Source: Rhodoplanes sp.
Lineage (GTDB): Bacteria > Pseudomonadota > Alphaproteobacteria > Rhizobiales > Xanthobacteraceae
Direction of reading: 5' to 3'
DNA: 64,000 nt
Assembly: GCF_013377085.1 (NCBI RefSeq)
Contig: NZ_JACAAX010000022.1
Span: forward strand, 30,370 to 94,369
Positions within the stretch are counted from its first letter, which is position 1; each line of letters opens with the position of its first letter. The translations under genes and the position numbers were made by a program. Of the stretch, positions 29,538 through 38,714 are shown one piece after another. Below the pieces are notes generated by a model. That model was not told the DNA's origin. It worked only from the letters and a program-made list of their open reading frames with translations, and ran no database searches.

Positions 29538-30959
29538 GTGCGCTACATTTCCACCCGCGGCGAGGCCCCGCCGCTCGGCTTCATGGATGTCACACTCGCC
29601 GGCCTCGCCCGCGACGGTGGCCTGTACGTTCCGGAGACATGGCCGCAGGTCGACGCCGCGACCATCGCGGGCTATGCCGGCCGCCCCTATGCGGAGGTCG
29701 CCGCCGACGTGGTGCGGCCCTTTGCGGCCGACAGCTTGGCGATCGGCGAGCTCGAGCGGATGGCTCGCGAGGCCTACGACACGTTCCGCCACCCCGCCGT
29801 GGTGCCGCTCGTCCAGGTCTCTCCCAGCACCTTCGTGCTCGAGCTGTTTCACGGGCCGACGCTGGCCTTCAAGGACCTCGCCATGCAGGTCCTGTCGCGC
29901 CTGATGGACCATGCGCTGGCGGCACGCGGCGAGCGCGCCACCATCGTGGTGGCGACCTCCGGCGACACCGGCGGCGCCGCCGTCGAGGCGTTCCGTGGCT
30001 CCGCCCAGGCGGATCTGTTCGTGCTGTTCCCGCAAGGGCGCATCTCCGACGTCCAGCGCCGGATGATGACGACGGCGGCCTGCGACAACGTCCATGCGCT
30101 CGCCGTCGAGGGCACGTTCGACGACTGCCAGGCGATCGTGAAGGGCCTGTTCAACGACCATCCGTTCCGCGACGGCGTCCGGCTCTCCGGCGTCAACTCG
30201 ATCAATTTCGCCCGCCTGGTCGTGCAGGTGGTCTACTATTTCGCCGCCGCCGCGGCGCTCGGGGCGCCGCATCGAAAAGTCGCCTTCGCGGTGCCGACCG
30301 GCAATTTCGGCGACGTGTTCTCGGGCTATGTGGCGGCCCGCATGGGTCTGCCGGTCGACCGTCTGCTGGTCGCCACCAACGTCAACGACATCCTGGCCCG
30401 CACGCTCGCCACCGGCACGTACCAGGTGCGTGATGTCGTTCCGACCACCTCGCCCTCGATGGACATCCAGGTGTCGTCGAACTTCGAGCGGCTGCTGTTC
30501 GAGGCCGGCGAGCGCGACCCCAAGCCGGTGCGCACAGCCATGGCGGCGCTGGCGAAGGCCCAGAGCTTCTCGGTGTCGGCCCGCGCGCTCGGGGCGATGC
30601 GCACGCTGTTCTCGGCCGACCGTGCCAGCGAGGAGGACGTCGCCGCCGTGATTCGCACGGTCCGGCGCGAGGCCGGCTATCTGCTCGATCCCCACACGGC
30701 GGTCGCCATGGCGGTCGCCGAGAAGGAGCCGCGCGACCCCTCGGTGCCCATGGTGGTGCTGTCGACGGCGCATCCGGCCAAGTTTCCCGACGCCGTGGAG
30801 GCCGCCTGCGGCATCCGTCCGGCATTGCCCGACTGGCTCGGCGATCTCGCCACCCGCCCCGAGCACGCCACCGTGCTGCCCGCCGACCAGGCGGCCGTCG
30901 CCAGCTACATCAAAACCCACAGCCGCGCCGCCCGTGACGGCGCAGGAGCAGCCGCATGA
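29538..30959 (+). CDS. thrC: Threonine synthase
   Basis: A 473-residue PLP enzyme converting O-phospho-L-homoserine to threonine. The start is the GTG at 29538 (V/M-R-Y-I-S-T-R-G) with GAGAGG upstream, matching the family N-terminus YISTRG; an upstream alternative start at 29403 is less plausible. The PLP lysine is Lys112 in GPTLAFKDLAMQ. Phosphate-binding Gly-rich loop TSGDTGGAA and NSINFARLVVQVVYYF are standard. The ATG of the M16 peptidase overlaps its stop by 4 bp, a pairing common in Rhizobiales. Confidence 0.95.
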   Translation: MRYISTRGEAPPLGFMDVTLAGLARDGGLYVPETWPQVDAATIAGYAGRPYAEVAADVVRPFAADSLAIGELERMAREAYDTFRHPAVVPLVQVSPSTFVLELFHGPTLAFKDLAMQVLSRLMDHALAARGERATIVVATSGDTGGAAVEAFRGSAQADLFVLFPQGRISDVQRRMMTTAACDNVHALAVEGTFDDCQAIVKGLFNDHPFRDGVRLSGVNSINFARLVVQVVYYFAAAAALGAPHRKVAFAVPTGNFGDVFSGYVAARMGLPVDRLLVATNVNDILARTLATGTYQVRDVVPTTSPSMDIQVSSNFERLLFEAGERDPKPVRTAMAALAKAQSFSVSARALGAMRTLFSADRASEEDVAAVIRTVRREAGYLLDPHTAVAMAVAEKEPRDPSVPMVVLSTAHPAKFPDAVEAACGIRPALPDWLGDLATRPEHATVLPADQAAVASYIKTHSRAARDGAGAAA

Positions 30960-32224
30960 CTGTCGAGGTGTCGCGTCTTCCGTCCGGGCTGGTCGTCGTC
31001 ACCGACGACATGCCGCATCTCGAGACCGCCTCGCTCGGCGTCTGGGTGAACTGCGGCAGCCGGCACGAGCGGTCCGACGAGCACGGCATCTCGCACTTTC
31101 TCGAGCACATGGCCTTCAAGGGGACGAAGACGCGGACCGCCCGCCAGATCGCCGAGGAGATCGAGGCGGTCGGCGGCGACCTCAACGCGGCGACCGGCGT
31201 CGAGGTGACGGCCTATTATGCCCGTATGCTGCGCCAGGACGTGCCGCTCGCCCTCGAGGTGCTGGCCGACATCCTGTCGAACCCGCGCTTCGACGACGAC
31301 GAGATCGCCCGCGAGAAGAACGTCATCATCCAGGAGATCGGCGCCCTCGAGGACACGCCGGACGACCTGGTGTTCGACTTCCTGCAGGCGACCGCCTACG
31401 CGAATCAGCCGGTCGGCCGCTCGATCCTCGGCACGCCGGCGACCGTGCGGGCCGTCGACGCGCCGATGCTGCGCGACTATCTCGGGCGCAATTACCGCGG
31501 TCCCGGCACCGTGGTGGCGGCGGCCGGCGCCGTCGACCACGCCGCCGTGCTGCACGACGCCGAGCGGCTGTTCGGCAGCTTCACGGGGCCGGCCCCGGGA
31601 CGGCCGGAGCCGGCCCATTTCCACGGCGGCGTCCATGTCGAGGGCCGCGACCTCGAGCAGGCGCATCTGGCGCTGGCGCTGGAAGGCGTGCCGCAGCGCG
31701 ACCCCACGCTCTACAGCCTGCAGGTGTTCACCAACGTGCTGGGCGGCGGAATGTCGTCGCGGCTGTTCCAGGAGGTCCGCGAGACCCGCGGCCTGTGCTA
31801 CTCGATCTACTGCTTCCACTCGCCCTATGCCGACACGGGCCTGTTCGGGCTCTATGCCGGCACCGATGCGTCCGACGCGGAGGAGCTGATGCGGGTGGTG
31901 GTCGACGAGATGGAGGCCGCGGCCGAGCAGCTGACCGAGGCCGAGGTCAATCGCGCCAAGGCGCAGATGAAGACCGGCCTGCTGATGGCGCTGGAGAGCT
32001 CCGGGGCACGCGCCGAGCAGCTCGCCCGCCAGATGATCATCCACGGCCGGGTGATGCCGATCGACGAGATCGTCGCCCGCGTCGACGCCGTCACGGTGGA
32101 GAGTGCCCGCGCGGCCGGACGGGCCCTGATGGGGCGCTCGCGGCCGGCCGTCGCCGCGCTCGGTCCCGGCGGACTTGAATCGGCGGCTGCAATCGCCGAA
32201 AGTCTCGCCTTGAAGGCGGCGTGA
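30956..32224 (+). CDS. M16-family zinc peptidase (processing-peptidase-like)
   Basis: A 422-residue insulinase-family protein. The inverted zinc motif is H-x-x-E-H in HFLEHMAFKGT (His47, Glu50, His51), with the third ligand expected in KNVIIQEIGALEDTP. The C-terminal half has the substrate-cleft motif ETRGLCYSIYC. It resembles mitochondrial processing peptidase beta and bacterial PqqL-like peptidases. It has no clear signal peptide, so a cytosolic or membrane-associated role in peptide clearance is likely. It is translationally coupled to thrC. Confidence 0.93.
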   Translation: MTVEVSRLPSGLVVVTDDMPHLETASLGVWVNCGSRHERSDEHGISHFLEHMAFKGTKTRTARQIAEEIEAVGGDLNAATGVEVTAYYARMLRQDVPLALEVLADILSNPRFDDDEIAREKNVIIQEIGALEDTPDDLVFDFLQATAYANQPVGRSILGTPATVRAVDAPMLRDYLGRNYRGPGTVVAAAGAVDHAAVLHDAERLFGSFTGPAPGRPEPAHFHGGVHVEGRDLEQAHLALALEGVPQRDPTLYSLQVFTNVLGGGMSSRLFQEVRETRGLCYSIYCFHSPYADTGLFGLYAGTDASDAEELMRVVVDEMEAAAEQLTEAEVNRAKAQMKTGLLMALESSGARAEQLARQMIIHGRVMPIDEIVARVDAVTVESARAAGRALMGRSRPAVAALGPGGLESAAAIAESLALKAA

Positions 32225-32269
32225 CCGGGCCGGCGCAGCCGGACCGCCCGCGCGATTCGCGACCGGACC

Positions 32270-32857
32270 ATGGCGTTCTTCCGCACCGTCAGTCTCGCCG
32301 AAACGGCAGGGACGATCGAGGGCAAGGGGGTGGTGCTGCGGCCGCCCCTGACGACCGATTTCGACGAGTGGGCGACGCTGCGCGAGCAGAGTCGCGAGTT
32401 CCTGACGCCATGGGAGCCGACCTGGCCGATGGACGACCTCACGCGCGGCGCGTTCCGGCGGCGCCTGAAGCGCTATGCCGAGGACCAGCGCGCCGACCAG
32501 TCCTACGCCTATTTCATCTTCCGCAGCCCCGACCGGGTGCTGGTCGGCGGGCTGACGCTCGCCAATGTGCGGCGCGGCGTCGCCCAGGCCGGCAGCATCG
32601 GCTACTGGATGGGGGCGCCCTTCGCGCGCCGCGGCTTCATGGCGGCGGCCGTGCGGGCCCTCATCCCCTATGCGTTCACGGCGCTGCGGCTGCATCGGCT
32701 GGAGGCGGCCTGCATTCCGACCAACACGGCGTCGATGGGGCTGCTCGAGGGCTGCGGGTTTTCCCGCGAGGGCTATGCACGGCAATACCTTTGCATCAAC
32801 GGTCTCTGGCAGGACCACCTTCTCTATGCGCGGCTGAAGGACGACCCCCAGCGGTGA
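32270..32857 (+). CDS. GNAT acetyltransferase, RimJ/RimL type
   Basis: A 195-residue acetyltransferase. After an N-terminal strand (GKGVVLRPPLTTDFDEWATLR) come the acetyl-CoA site region IGYWMGAPFARRGFMAAAVRALI and the C-terminal RLEAACIPTNTASMGLLEGCGFSREGYARQYL, the RimJ signature. It may acetylate the N-terminus of a ribosomal protein or a small amine. It starts 46 bp after the M16 gene and is probably co-transcribed with thrC and the peptidase. Confidence 0.87.
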   Translation: MAFFRTVSLAETAGTIEGKGVVLRPPLTTDFDEWATLREQSREFLTPWEPTWPMDDLTRGAFRRRLKRYAEDQRADQSYAYFIFRSPDRVLVGGLTLANVRRGVAQAGSIGYWMGAPFARRGFMAAAVRALIPYAFTALRLHRLEAACIPTNTASMGLLEGCGFSREGYARQYLCINGLWQDHLLYARLKDDPQR

Positions 32858-32955
32858 GCGACGGGGCCGGCGACGACGCGCCGCCGGGCCGGCGCCTTGG
32901 GGCCGCCACGGTTCGGCATGATGAAGGCGGTCAGAAAAGCGTACGGGTGGACATC

Positions 32956-33666
32956 ATGGTGGGGCGAAGCAGGCTTGGCACGGCGGGACGTCTGGGGTGC
33001 CTGGCGGTGGGCCTACTCACGGCAGCCTTGGTCGGCGCGTGCTCGTCGACCGACGAGTTCTTCAGCGGGCAACCGGCGCCGCCCGACAAGTCGTCGTCCG
33101 GCTTCGCGGACCGCTTCCGCAGCCTGTTCGGCAGCGGCTCGGAGGCGCAGGCGGCCGCGCCAGGACAACCGGCGGGTGCGGGCTCGACCTTGTCGACGCT
33201 CGACGTGGATTGCCCGCCGGTCGATATCCGCCAGGGCGCCGCGACCCTGCAGATGAACGCGCCCGGCAACGACCAGGCGATGGCGCTGCGCTACCAGGCG
33301 ACCTTCGGGCGCACGGCGCGCCAATGCACCGTCACGGCCGGCACGCTCGCCATCAAGATCGGCGTGCAGGGCCGGCTGATTCTCGGACCGGCCGGCGCGC
33401 CCGGCGAGACCATGGTGCCGCTGCGCTATGCGCTGGTGCGGGAAGGTATCGAGCCGAAGACGATCTGGTCGAAGCTCTACATGCTGCCCGTCACGGTGCC
33501 GCCCGGCCAGCCCAACGTGGCGTTCACCCACGTGTCCGAGGACATGGCGGTGCCGGTGCCGTCGCCGGCCGATCTCGACAAATACGTGATCTATATCGGC
33601 TTCGATCCGCAGGGCGCGGCCCAGGAAAAGAAGCCGGCGGCCCCCCGCAAGCCGCGGCAGGGGTGA
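32956..33666 (+). CDS. Lipoprotein, conserved in Rhizobiales, unknown function
   Basis: A 236-residue secreted protein with a lipoprotein signal: hydrophobic CLAVGLLTAALVGAC, lipobox L-V-G-A-C at about residues 25-29. After a Ser/Pro/Ala-rich linker, the mature domain (about 75-225) contains CPPVDIRQGAATLQMNA and a series of short beta strands (RTARQCTVTAGTLAIKIGVQGRL), consistent with a small all-beta domain. Two later cysteines (CPPV and RQCTV) may form a disulfide. The end is KKPAAPRKPRQG. No function is recognised. The start is the ATG at 32956; a GTG is possible just upstream. Confidence 0.7.
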   Translation: MVGRSRLGTAGRLGCLAVGLLTAALVGACSSTDEFFSGQPAPPDKSSSGFADRFRSLFGSGSEAQAAAPGQPAGAGSTLSTLDVDCPPVDIRQGAATLQMNAPGNDQAMALRYQATFGRTARQCTVTAGTLAIKIGVQGRLILGPAGAPGETMVPLRYALVREGIEPKTIWSKLYMLPVTVPPGQPNVAFTHVSEDMAVPVPSPADLDKYVIYIGFDPQGAAQEKKPAAPRKPRQG

Positions 33667-33694
33667 TACCACGCTTCGTTTTCATCGACCTTCG

Positions 33695-33789
33695 TCGTCA
33701 TTGCCGGGCTTGACCCGGCAATCCATCGACATTCGAAAGAAGCTCTTTTTTGAGCGATGGATTCGCGGGTCGAGCCCGCGAATGACGAG
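33695..33789. repeat. Dispersed palindromic element (family A, copy 3)
   Basis: Left head TTGCCGGGCTTGACCCGGCAA, central ATCCATCGA and CTCTTTTTTGAG, right head TTCGCGGGTCGAGCCCGCGAA. It is placed next to a second copy at 33842-33929 in the gap between the lipoprotein gene and the ATP synthase operon. Confidence 0.85.
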
Positions 33790-33841
33790 TCGGAGCTTGT
33801 GACGGTCGGTATGAGCGACGGCTCGCCGCGAATCCTCCGCC

Positions 33842-33929
33842 TCATACGCGGGTCGAGCCCGCGTATCCATCGAAACAAACGGCTTTTCATGGCTGGATGG
33901 ATTGCCGGGTCGAGCCCGGCAATGACGAA
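33842..33929. repeat. Dispersed palindromic element (family A, copy 4)
   Basis: Left head TACGCGGGTCGAGCCCGCGTA, central ATCCATCGA and GGATGGAT, right head ATTGCCGGGTCGAGCCCGGCAAT. It begins 52 bp after copy 3 and lies immediately downstream of the ATP synthase b gene on the minus strand. Confidence 0.85.
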
Positions 33930-33955
33930 GGCGCCGTGAGAAATGGCGTCGACGC

Positions 33956-34441
33956 TCAGTTCAGCTTGCCGGCCAAATCCTTGATGCCGTCGGCGACGAG
34001 CTGGGTCGCGACCTTGCCCTTGACGACATCGGCCAGCAGCGTCTCGGCGGCCGCGACGGCGGCGTCGGTGGCGGCGCTGCGGACCTCGGCGATCGCCTGC
34101 GCCTCGGCCTGGGCGATCTTGGTCTCCGCCATCTTGGTGCGGCGGACGACGAACTCCTCGACCTTGGCCTTGCCTTCCGCCTGCAGGCGCTCGCCCTCGG
34201 CCTTGGCGGTCTGGACGATCGCCTCGGCCTCCTGCTCGGCCTCCTTGCGGCGGCGCTGATACTCGGCGAGCAACGCCTCGGCCTCGGCGCGCAGCCGGTG
34301 GGCCTCGTCGAGCTCGGCGCGGATGCGCGCGGCGCGGCCGTCGAGCGCGCCCGTGACGGTCTTGTGGGCGCCGAGCTTCACCAGCGCCAGCATCAGCAGC
34401 ACGAAGGCGACGGCGACCCAGAATTCGGCTTCGTAGACCAT
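33956..34441 (-). CDS. atpF: ATP synthase F0 subunit b
   Basis: A 161-residue peripheral-stalk subunit. One N-terminal membrane helix (FWVAVAFVLLMLALVKLG) is followed by a long charged coiled coil (residues about 35-150, rich in Ala, Glu and Lys). It pairs with b' (next gene upstream, 11 bp away) to connect F1 to F0 in the alphaproteobacterial enzyme. It is the last gene of the F0 operon here; F1 genes are elsewhere, as usual in Rhizobiales. Confidence 0.93.
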   Translation of the reverse strand: MVYEAEFWVAVAFVLLMLALVKLGAHKTVTGALDGRAARIRAELDEAHRLRAEAEALLAEYQRRRKEAEQEAEAIVQTAKAEGERLQAEGKAKVEEFVVRRTKMAETKIAQAEAQAIAEVRSAATDAAVAAAETLLADVVKGKVATQLVADGIKDLAGKLN

Positions 34442-34452
34442 GGCGGCGCCCT

Positions 34453-34998
34453 TCAGCGTTTGAGCACGTGATCGACCGCGGCGGCCGCCGCCGCCTCGCT
34501 CGGCGCCTTGCCGATCAGCCGGTTCACGATGGCGCCGGCGGCGTCGACCGCAATGCCGCGCACGTTCGACATCGCCGCGGTCTTGCTGGCCGCGATCGAC
34601 CTCTCGGCGGCCGCGAGCTTCACGGCGAACTCGGCCTCGACCGACTTGCGATGCGCGTCCGCCTCCGCGGTGAGCCGATCGCGCGTCTCGGTCGCGATCG
34701 CATGGGCGCGGTTGCGCGCGTCGGCGAGCGCCTTCTCATAGGTCGCCACCGCCGCGTCGGCGTCGCCCTTGAGGCGGACCGCCTCGCCGAGATCGCCGTC
34801 GATGCGGGCCCGGCGGTCGGCCAGAATTCCGGCCATCCGCGGCAGTGCGAGCTTCGCCACCATCACGTAGAGGACGACGAAGCAGAGTCCGAGCCAGAGG
34901 AGCTGGGACGCGTAGGTCTCCGCCTTGAAGGGCGGAAAGCCGCCGCCGTGCCCGGAGGTCGGCGTGTGCTCCGTCGTGGCGTGAGTCGGCTGGGCCAT
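34453..34998 (-). CDS. atpF': ATP synthase F0 subunit b'
   Basis: A 181-residue stalk subunit. The N-terminus has a polar, His-rich segment (THATTEHTPTSGHGGG) before the membrane helix (LLWLGLCFVVLYVMVAK), then the long coiled coil. The presence of both b and b' is typical of Rhizobiales and phototrophic bacteria. It lies 11 bp upstream of atpF and 93 bp downstream of atpE on the minus strand. Confidence 0.92.
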   Translation of the reverse strand: MAQPTHATTEHTPTSGHGGGFPPFKAETYASQLLWLGLCFVVLYVMVAKLALPRMAGILADRRARIDGDLGEAVRLKGDADAAVATYEKALADARNRAHAIATETRDRLTAEADAHRKSVEAEFAVKLAAAERSIAASKTAAMSNVRGIAVDAAGAIVNRLIGKAPSEAAAAAAVDHVLKR

Positions 34999-35091
34999 CG
35001 GCCCCTCCCTGATTCGGCGCGTCGGCGTGTCGGCAGCGTGTCGAGGTGTCTCGCGGACGCGGAGCGTCCGCGCGTCACCGGAGGCGGTTCG

Positions 35092-35319
35092 TCAGACGGC
35101 GAACAGCAGCAGGAGCGCGATCAGCAGCGAGAAGATGCCGAGCGCTTCCGTGATGGCGAAGCCGAAGATCAGGTTGCCGAACTGGCCCTGGGCGGCCGAC
35201 GGATTGCGCAGCGCGGCCGCCAGATAGCTGCCGAAAATCTGGCCGACGCCGAGCGCGGCGCCACCCATGCCGATGCAGGCGATGCCGGCGCCGATGTACT
35301 TGGCGGCGATCGGATCCAT
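35092..35319 (-). CDS. atpE: ATP synthase F0 subunit c
   Basis: A 75-residue proteolipid of two membrane helices joined by a polar loop (RNPSAAQGQ). The proton-carrying carboxylate is Glu58 in [10 protein letters not shown], within the second helix. It forms the rotor ring of the ATP synthase. Length and motif match alphaproteobacterial c subunits. Nothing in the loop suggests sodium coupling. Confidence 0.96.
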   Translation of the reverse strand: MDPIAAKYIGAGIACIGMGGAALGVGQIFGSYLAAALRNPSAAQGQFGNLIFGFAITEALGIFSLLIALLLLFAV

Positions 35320-35365
35320 GTGGAAGCTCCTTCTTTCGTGCTGGATTGGAGAGATCGGGTTGTCG

Positions 35366-36118
35366 TCAGTGGCCCGGATGCAGGGCGTCGCTCAGATAGA
35401 TGCAGGCGAGAAGCGTGAACACGTAGGCTTGCAGGAAGGCGACCAGCAGCTCGAGCGCGGTCAGCGCGATCACCATGATGAGCGGCAGCGTGCCGCCCAC
35501 CCAGCCGACCAGGCCGAGCGCGCCGCCCAGCCCGGCGACGAAGCCGGCGAACACCTTCAGGGTGATGTGGCCGGCCAGCATGTTGGCGAACAGTCGGACG
35601 CTGTGGGAAATGGGCCGGGACAGGAACGACACGATCTCGATCAGCACCACGAAGGGCAGGATGTAGCCCGGGATGCCGTGCGGCACGAACAGGCGGAAGA
35701 AGCCGAGCCCGTGCGAATAGAGGCCGTAGACGATCACGGTGAAGAAGACGAGGAGCGCCAGCGATGCCGTCACCACGATGTGGCTCGTCACCGTGAACGT
35801 GTAGGGCACGATGCCGATCACGTTGGCGAACAGGATGAAGCAGAACAGCGAGAACACCAGCGGGAAGAACCGCATTCCCTCCTCGCCGGCGGTCGAGCGG
35901 ATCATGTCGGCGACGAACTCGTAGGTCACCTCGGCCATCGCCTGGAGGCGGCCCGGGACGAGCTGGCGGCCCGACGTTGTGCCGAGCATCAGGAGCCCGG
36001 TGACCGCCACCGCCACCACCATGAACAGCGCCGAATTGGTGAACTGGATCTCGGTGGAACCGATCTTGCCGAGCGGGAACAGATTGACGATCTCGAACTG
36101 ATGAATCGGATCGGCCAT
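35366..36118 (-). CDS. atpB: ATP synthase F0 subunit a
   Basis: A 250-residue integral membrane subunit forming the proton half-channels. The essential arginine is in [20 protein letters not shown], and the last helices contain [20 protein letters not shown] with the usual Glu and Gln positions. It begins [16 protein letters not shown], the standard N-terminus, and lies between atpI and atpE. Confidence 0.96.
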   Translation of the reverse strand: MADPIHQFEIVNLFPLGKIGSTEIQFTNSALFMVVAVAVTGLLMLGTTSGRQLVPGRLQAMAEVTYEFVADMIRSTAGEEGMRFFPLVFSLFCFILFANVIGIVPYTFTVTSHIVVTASLALLVFFTVIVYGLYSHGLGFFRLFVPHGIPGYILPFVVLIEIVSFLSRPISHSVRLFANMLAGHITLKVFAGFVAGLGGALGLVGWVGGTLPLIMVIALTALELLVAFLQAYVFTLLACIYLSDALHPGH

Positions 36119-36168
36119 GACCTCGGTGGTCCCCTTCAGTTATGTCCCGGCGGCGCTCGAGGCCGTCG

Positions 36169-36531
36169 TCAGGCGTCGCGATCCTTCGCCCCCGGGTCCG
36201 GCACCACGCCGGCGGCGCGCATGACGTTGACCACGCCGGCCGCGAAGCCGACCAGCAGAAAGATGATCATCCCCCACGGCGAGATGCCGAGCCAATGGTC
36301 GAGAGACCAGCCGATGACGGCTCCGACGATCACGCCCGCGACCAACTCGGAAGAGAGCCGGAACCCGCGGGCAAAACCCGCGAAGCGCGGGCCTGATCGC
36401 GGGGCGGATGCATCTCCCGGCGTGATGCTCTCCCGGTGCCGGTCGAGCTTTTCGCCGAGACGCTGGAGCCTCGCGGAGAGATCGGCTTCCTCGGCCGGGC
36501 GGTCGTCCCTGTCGTGCGCGTTCGGGGCCAC
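36169..36531 (-). CDS. atpI: ATP synthase accessory protein AtpI
   Basis: A 120-residue membrane protein with two helices (about residues 58-78, ELVAGVIVGAVIGWSLDHWLG, and about 82-105, WGMIIFLLVGFAAGVVNVMR), the AtpI/Atp1 layout. The N-terminal half is charged (RLQRLGEKLDRHRESI). AtpI helps assemble or stabilise the c ring or transports Mg2+. It is the first gene of the atpI-B-E-b'-b operon. Confidence 0.92.
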   Translation of the reverse strand: MAPNAHDRDDRPAEEADLSARLQRLGEKLDRHRESITPGDASAPRSGPRFAGFARGFRLSSELVAGVIVGAVIGWSLDHWLGISPWGMIIFLLVGFAAGVVNVMRAAGVVPDPGAKDRDA

Positions 36532-36805
36532 GATATCGCCTCCCGCGCCACGACGTCCGGTCGGACGTCCGCCCCCCCGCCAAAGCCGCGCGGACCATAC
36601 TGAGCGGGGACAACCGAGTCAAGAATTCGGCAACTCTTCGACGGCACTGCAGCGAAGGCTTTAGACCCATAATAGGGCCGGCTTATCGGTGCTGTCACGG
36701 ACGTCGTGCCGCAACGCGCCGGGAATGCCGAATTGCCGTAATCGGCGTTATGCTCGTGGTGGCGCCGCGATCGCGGGACCGACGACGCAGCCGAGAGGAT
36801 CCGTG

Positions 36806-37288
36806 ATGATTCGAAGCTCGCTCGAGAAGGCCGCGGTGGTCGCCGCCGGAGCGGTCGCCGCCGGGATGCTCGCCGGAACGGCGGTGCTGGCCCAGGCCCC
36901 ACCGCTGCCGCCGGACGCCGACACCAGCCGCTTCGGCTATCACCGGACCGCCGATGGTTTCGCCCGGCTGGATCTTCGCACCGGCCAGGTGTCGCTGTGC
37001 ACCCTGCGGGCGTCCGGCTGGGCCTGCCAGGCGGCGCCCGACGACCGCTCCGCCTTCGAGGCCGAGATCAGCCGGCTGCAGGCCGAGAACGTCGCCCTCA
37101 AGAAGGCGCTGCTCGAGCGCGGCCTGCCGTTGCCGGGCGGCGTCAGCCCGCAGGCCGCGGCGCCGCCGCCCGATGCCGGGCGCTCGGCCGACGCCGACCT
37201 CGACCGGGCGCTGAGCTTCGTCGAGCGCGCCTGGCGGCGGCTGATCGAGATGATGAACAACCTGCAGCGCGACCTCGGCAAGACCTGA
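36806..37288 (+). CDS. Exported protein with C-terminal coiled coil, unknown function
   Basis: A 160-residue protein. It has a signal peptide (hydrophobic AVVAAGAVAAGMLAGTAVLA, cleavage near residue 30), then a small domain with YHRTADGFARLDLRTGQVSLC and a Cys pair (SLCTLRASGWAC), a coiled-coil segment (AEISRLQAENVALKKAL) and a basic/Pro tail. The Cys pair may form a periplasmic disulfide. The ATG at 36806 has GAGAGG upstream. It is divergent from atpI and precedes the YjbQ-family gene by 20 bp, so the two may be co-transcribed. Confidence 0.68.
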   Translation: MIRSSLEKAAVVAAGAVAAGMLAGTAVLAQAPPLPPDADTSRFGYHRTADGFARLDLRTGQVSLCTLRASGWACQAAPDDRSAFEAEISRLQAENVALKKALLERGLPLPGGVSPQAAAPPPDAGRSADADLDRALSFVERAWRRLIEMMNNLQRDLGKT

Positions 37289-37308
37289 GTCGCAGGGGAG
37301 GGGACGCC

Positions 37309-37770
37309 ATGCCGGGATCCCTGTCCGCGGTCCGTTCGCCGAGTGTCGCGCGCATCGCCACCGCCACCCTGACGGTCGCCACCCGCGGGACCGGCTTCGT
37401 CGAGATCACCGACGAGGCCCGGCGCTTCGTCGCGGCGGCCGGCGGGCGCGACGGCACGCTCCTTCTGTTCATCCGCCACACCTCGGCGTCGCTGGTCGTG
37501 CAGGAGAACGCCGATCCCGACGTCCGCCTCGACCTGGTGACGGCGCTCGACGTCCTCGCGCCGGCCGACGCCGGCTGGGTGCACGATGCCGAGGGGCCGG
37601 ACGATATGCCGGCGCACGTCAAGACCATGCTGACCGGCGTGTCGCTGGCCGTGCCGGTGGTCGACGGGGCGCTCGCGCTCGGCACCTGGCAGGGCCTTTA
37701 TGTCGCCGAGCATCGGGCGCGGCCGCACCGGCGCGAGGTGGTGCTGCAGTTCCTGGGCGGGCCCGCCTGA
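37309..37770 (+). CDS. YjbQ/UPF0047-family protein
   Basis: A 153-residue protein of the YjbQ (DUF1232-unrelated, UPF0047) family. Characteristic features are LFIRHTSASLVVQENADP with the conserved His-Thr-Ser, HDAEGPDDMPAHVK and the C-terminal GTWQGLYVAEHRARPHRREVVLQ. E. coli YjbQ has thiamine-phosphate-synthase-like activity in vitro, from memory, but the physiological role is uncertain. No signal peptide; cytosolic. GGGGAGGGGACGCC gives a strong ribosome site. Confidence 0.85.
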   Translation: MPGSLSAVRSPSVARIATATLTVATRGTGFVEITDEARRFVAAAGGRDGTLLLFIRHTSASLVVQENADPDVRLDLVTALDVLAPADAGWVHDAEGPDDMPAHVKTMLTGVSLAVPVVDGALALGTWQGLYVAEHRARPHRREVVLQFLGGPA

Positions 37771-37988
37771 TCGGTCCGGCCGGCCGGTTCCTTCGAGTCC
37801 CGCTCGGCCGATGCCCCGTTCGATCCGGTGGCGGATCACCCGTGTAAGCACGTACGTCATTTGCATAAGCCCCGATTGGGCGGCGGCCATATTTGGCCTA
37901 TGATCACCGTCAGCGGGCGGAGGCGCGGGACCGCAATCCGGGCCGGGTCGCGCACCATCACGCCCGAATCAAGGGGCAGGATTCGAAC

Positions 37989-38666
37989 TTGAGTGACATC
38001 ACGTTCTATCGGCTGGTGATCGCCGACGACCATCCGCTGTTCCGTGGGGCGATGCGCGAGGCGGTGTCGGGCCTGTTCGAGCGGGTCGAGATCGCCGAGG
38101 CCGGATCGTTCGAGCAGATTTCCGCGCTGCTCGATCGCGGCGGGGACGTCGACCTCATCCTCCTCGACCTCGCCATGCCGGGGGTGCGCGGCTTCTCGGG
38201 GCTCCTCTATCTGCGGGCCCAGTATCCGAGCGTCCCGGTCGTCGTCGTGTCGGGAACCGACGACCCCGGTGTGATTCGCCGCTGCATGGACTTCGGCGCC
38301 GCCGGCTACATCCCGAAGACGCTCGGCGTCGACGTCATGCGGCAGGGCATCATGGCGGTGCTGCACGGCGGCCTGTGGACGCCGCCCGACATCGATCTCG
38401 ACGCCGGCGCCGATCCCGAGACCTCGGCCGCGCTCGCCCGCTTCGCGACGCTGACGCCGCAGCAGGTGCGCGTCCTGATGATGCTGTCGGAGGGGCTGCT
38501 CAACAAGCAGATCGCCTACGAGCTGTCGGTCTCCGAGGCGACCGTGAAGGCCCATGTCTCCGCCATCCTGCAGAAGCTCGGGGTGGAGAGCCGCACCCAG
38601 GCCGTCATCGCCGCCTCCAAGATCGAGATCGGCCAGTGGCCGCCGGCCTCCGCCGCGCAGCATTGA
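37989..38666 (+). CDS. LuxR-family response regulator, CrbR/ErdR-like
   Basis: A 225-residue regulator. The receiver domain begins YRLVIADDHPLFRGAMREAV, with phospho-acceptor Asp in LILLDLAMPG, Thr/Ser in VVVSGTDD and Lys in YIPKTLG. The LuxR helix-turn-helix (about residues 155-215) contains LTPQQVRVLMMLSEGLLNKQIAYELSVSEATVKAHVSAIL. The likely start is the TTG at 37989, which places YRLVIADDHP at the usual distance from the start; an ATG 32 codons upstream is less likely. CrbR/ErdR relatives control acetate use (acs) together with an SSS-kinase, whose homologue lies convergently just downstream. Confidence 0.82.
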   Translation: MSDITFYRLVIADDHPLFRGAMREAVSGLFERVEIAEAGSFEQISALLDRGGDVDLILLDLAMPGVRGFSGLLYLRAQYPSVPVVVVSGTDDPGVIRRCMDFGAAGYIPKTLGVDVMRQGIMAVLHGGLWTPPDIDLDAGADPETSAALARFATLTPQQVRVLMMLSEGLLNKQIAYELSVSEATVKAHVSAILQKLGVESRTQAVIAASKIEIGQWPPASAAQH

Positions 38667-38714
38667 TTCGATCTGAGCCGCTGTATTGTAGGTCGATGCC
38701 GCGGGCCGCAGCCT

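Noticed and set aside
29265..30920. Upstream extension of the addB frame to about 1600 codons
   Set aside because: The extra part is the antisense of thrC and has no AddB resemblance; the family start MASTPRVFTIP fits 29264.
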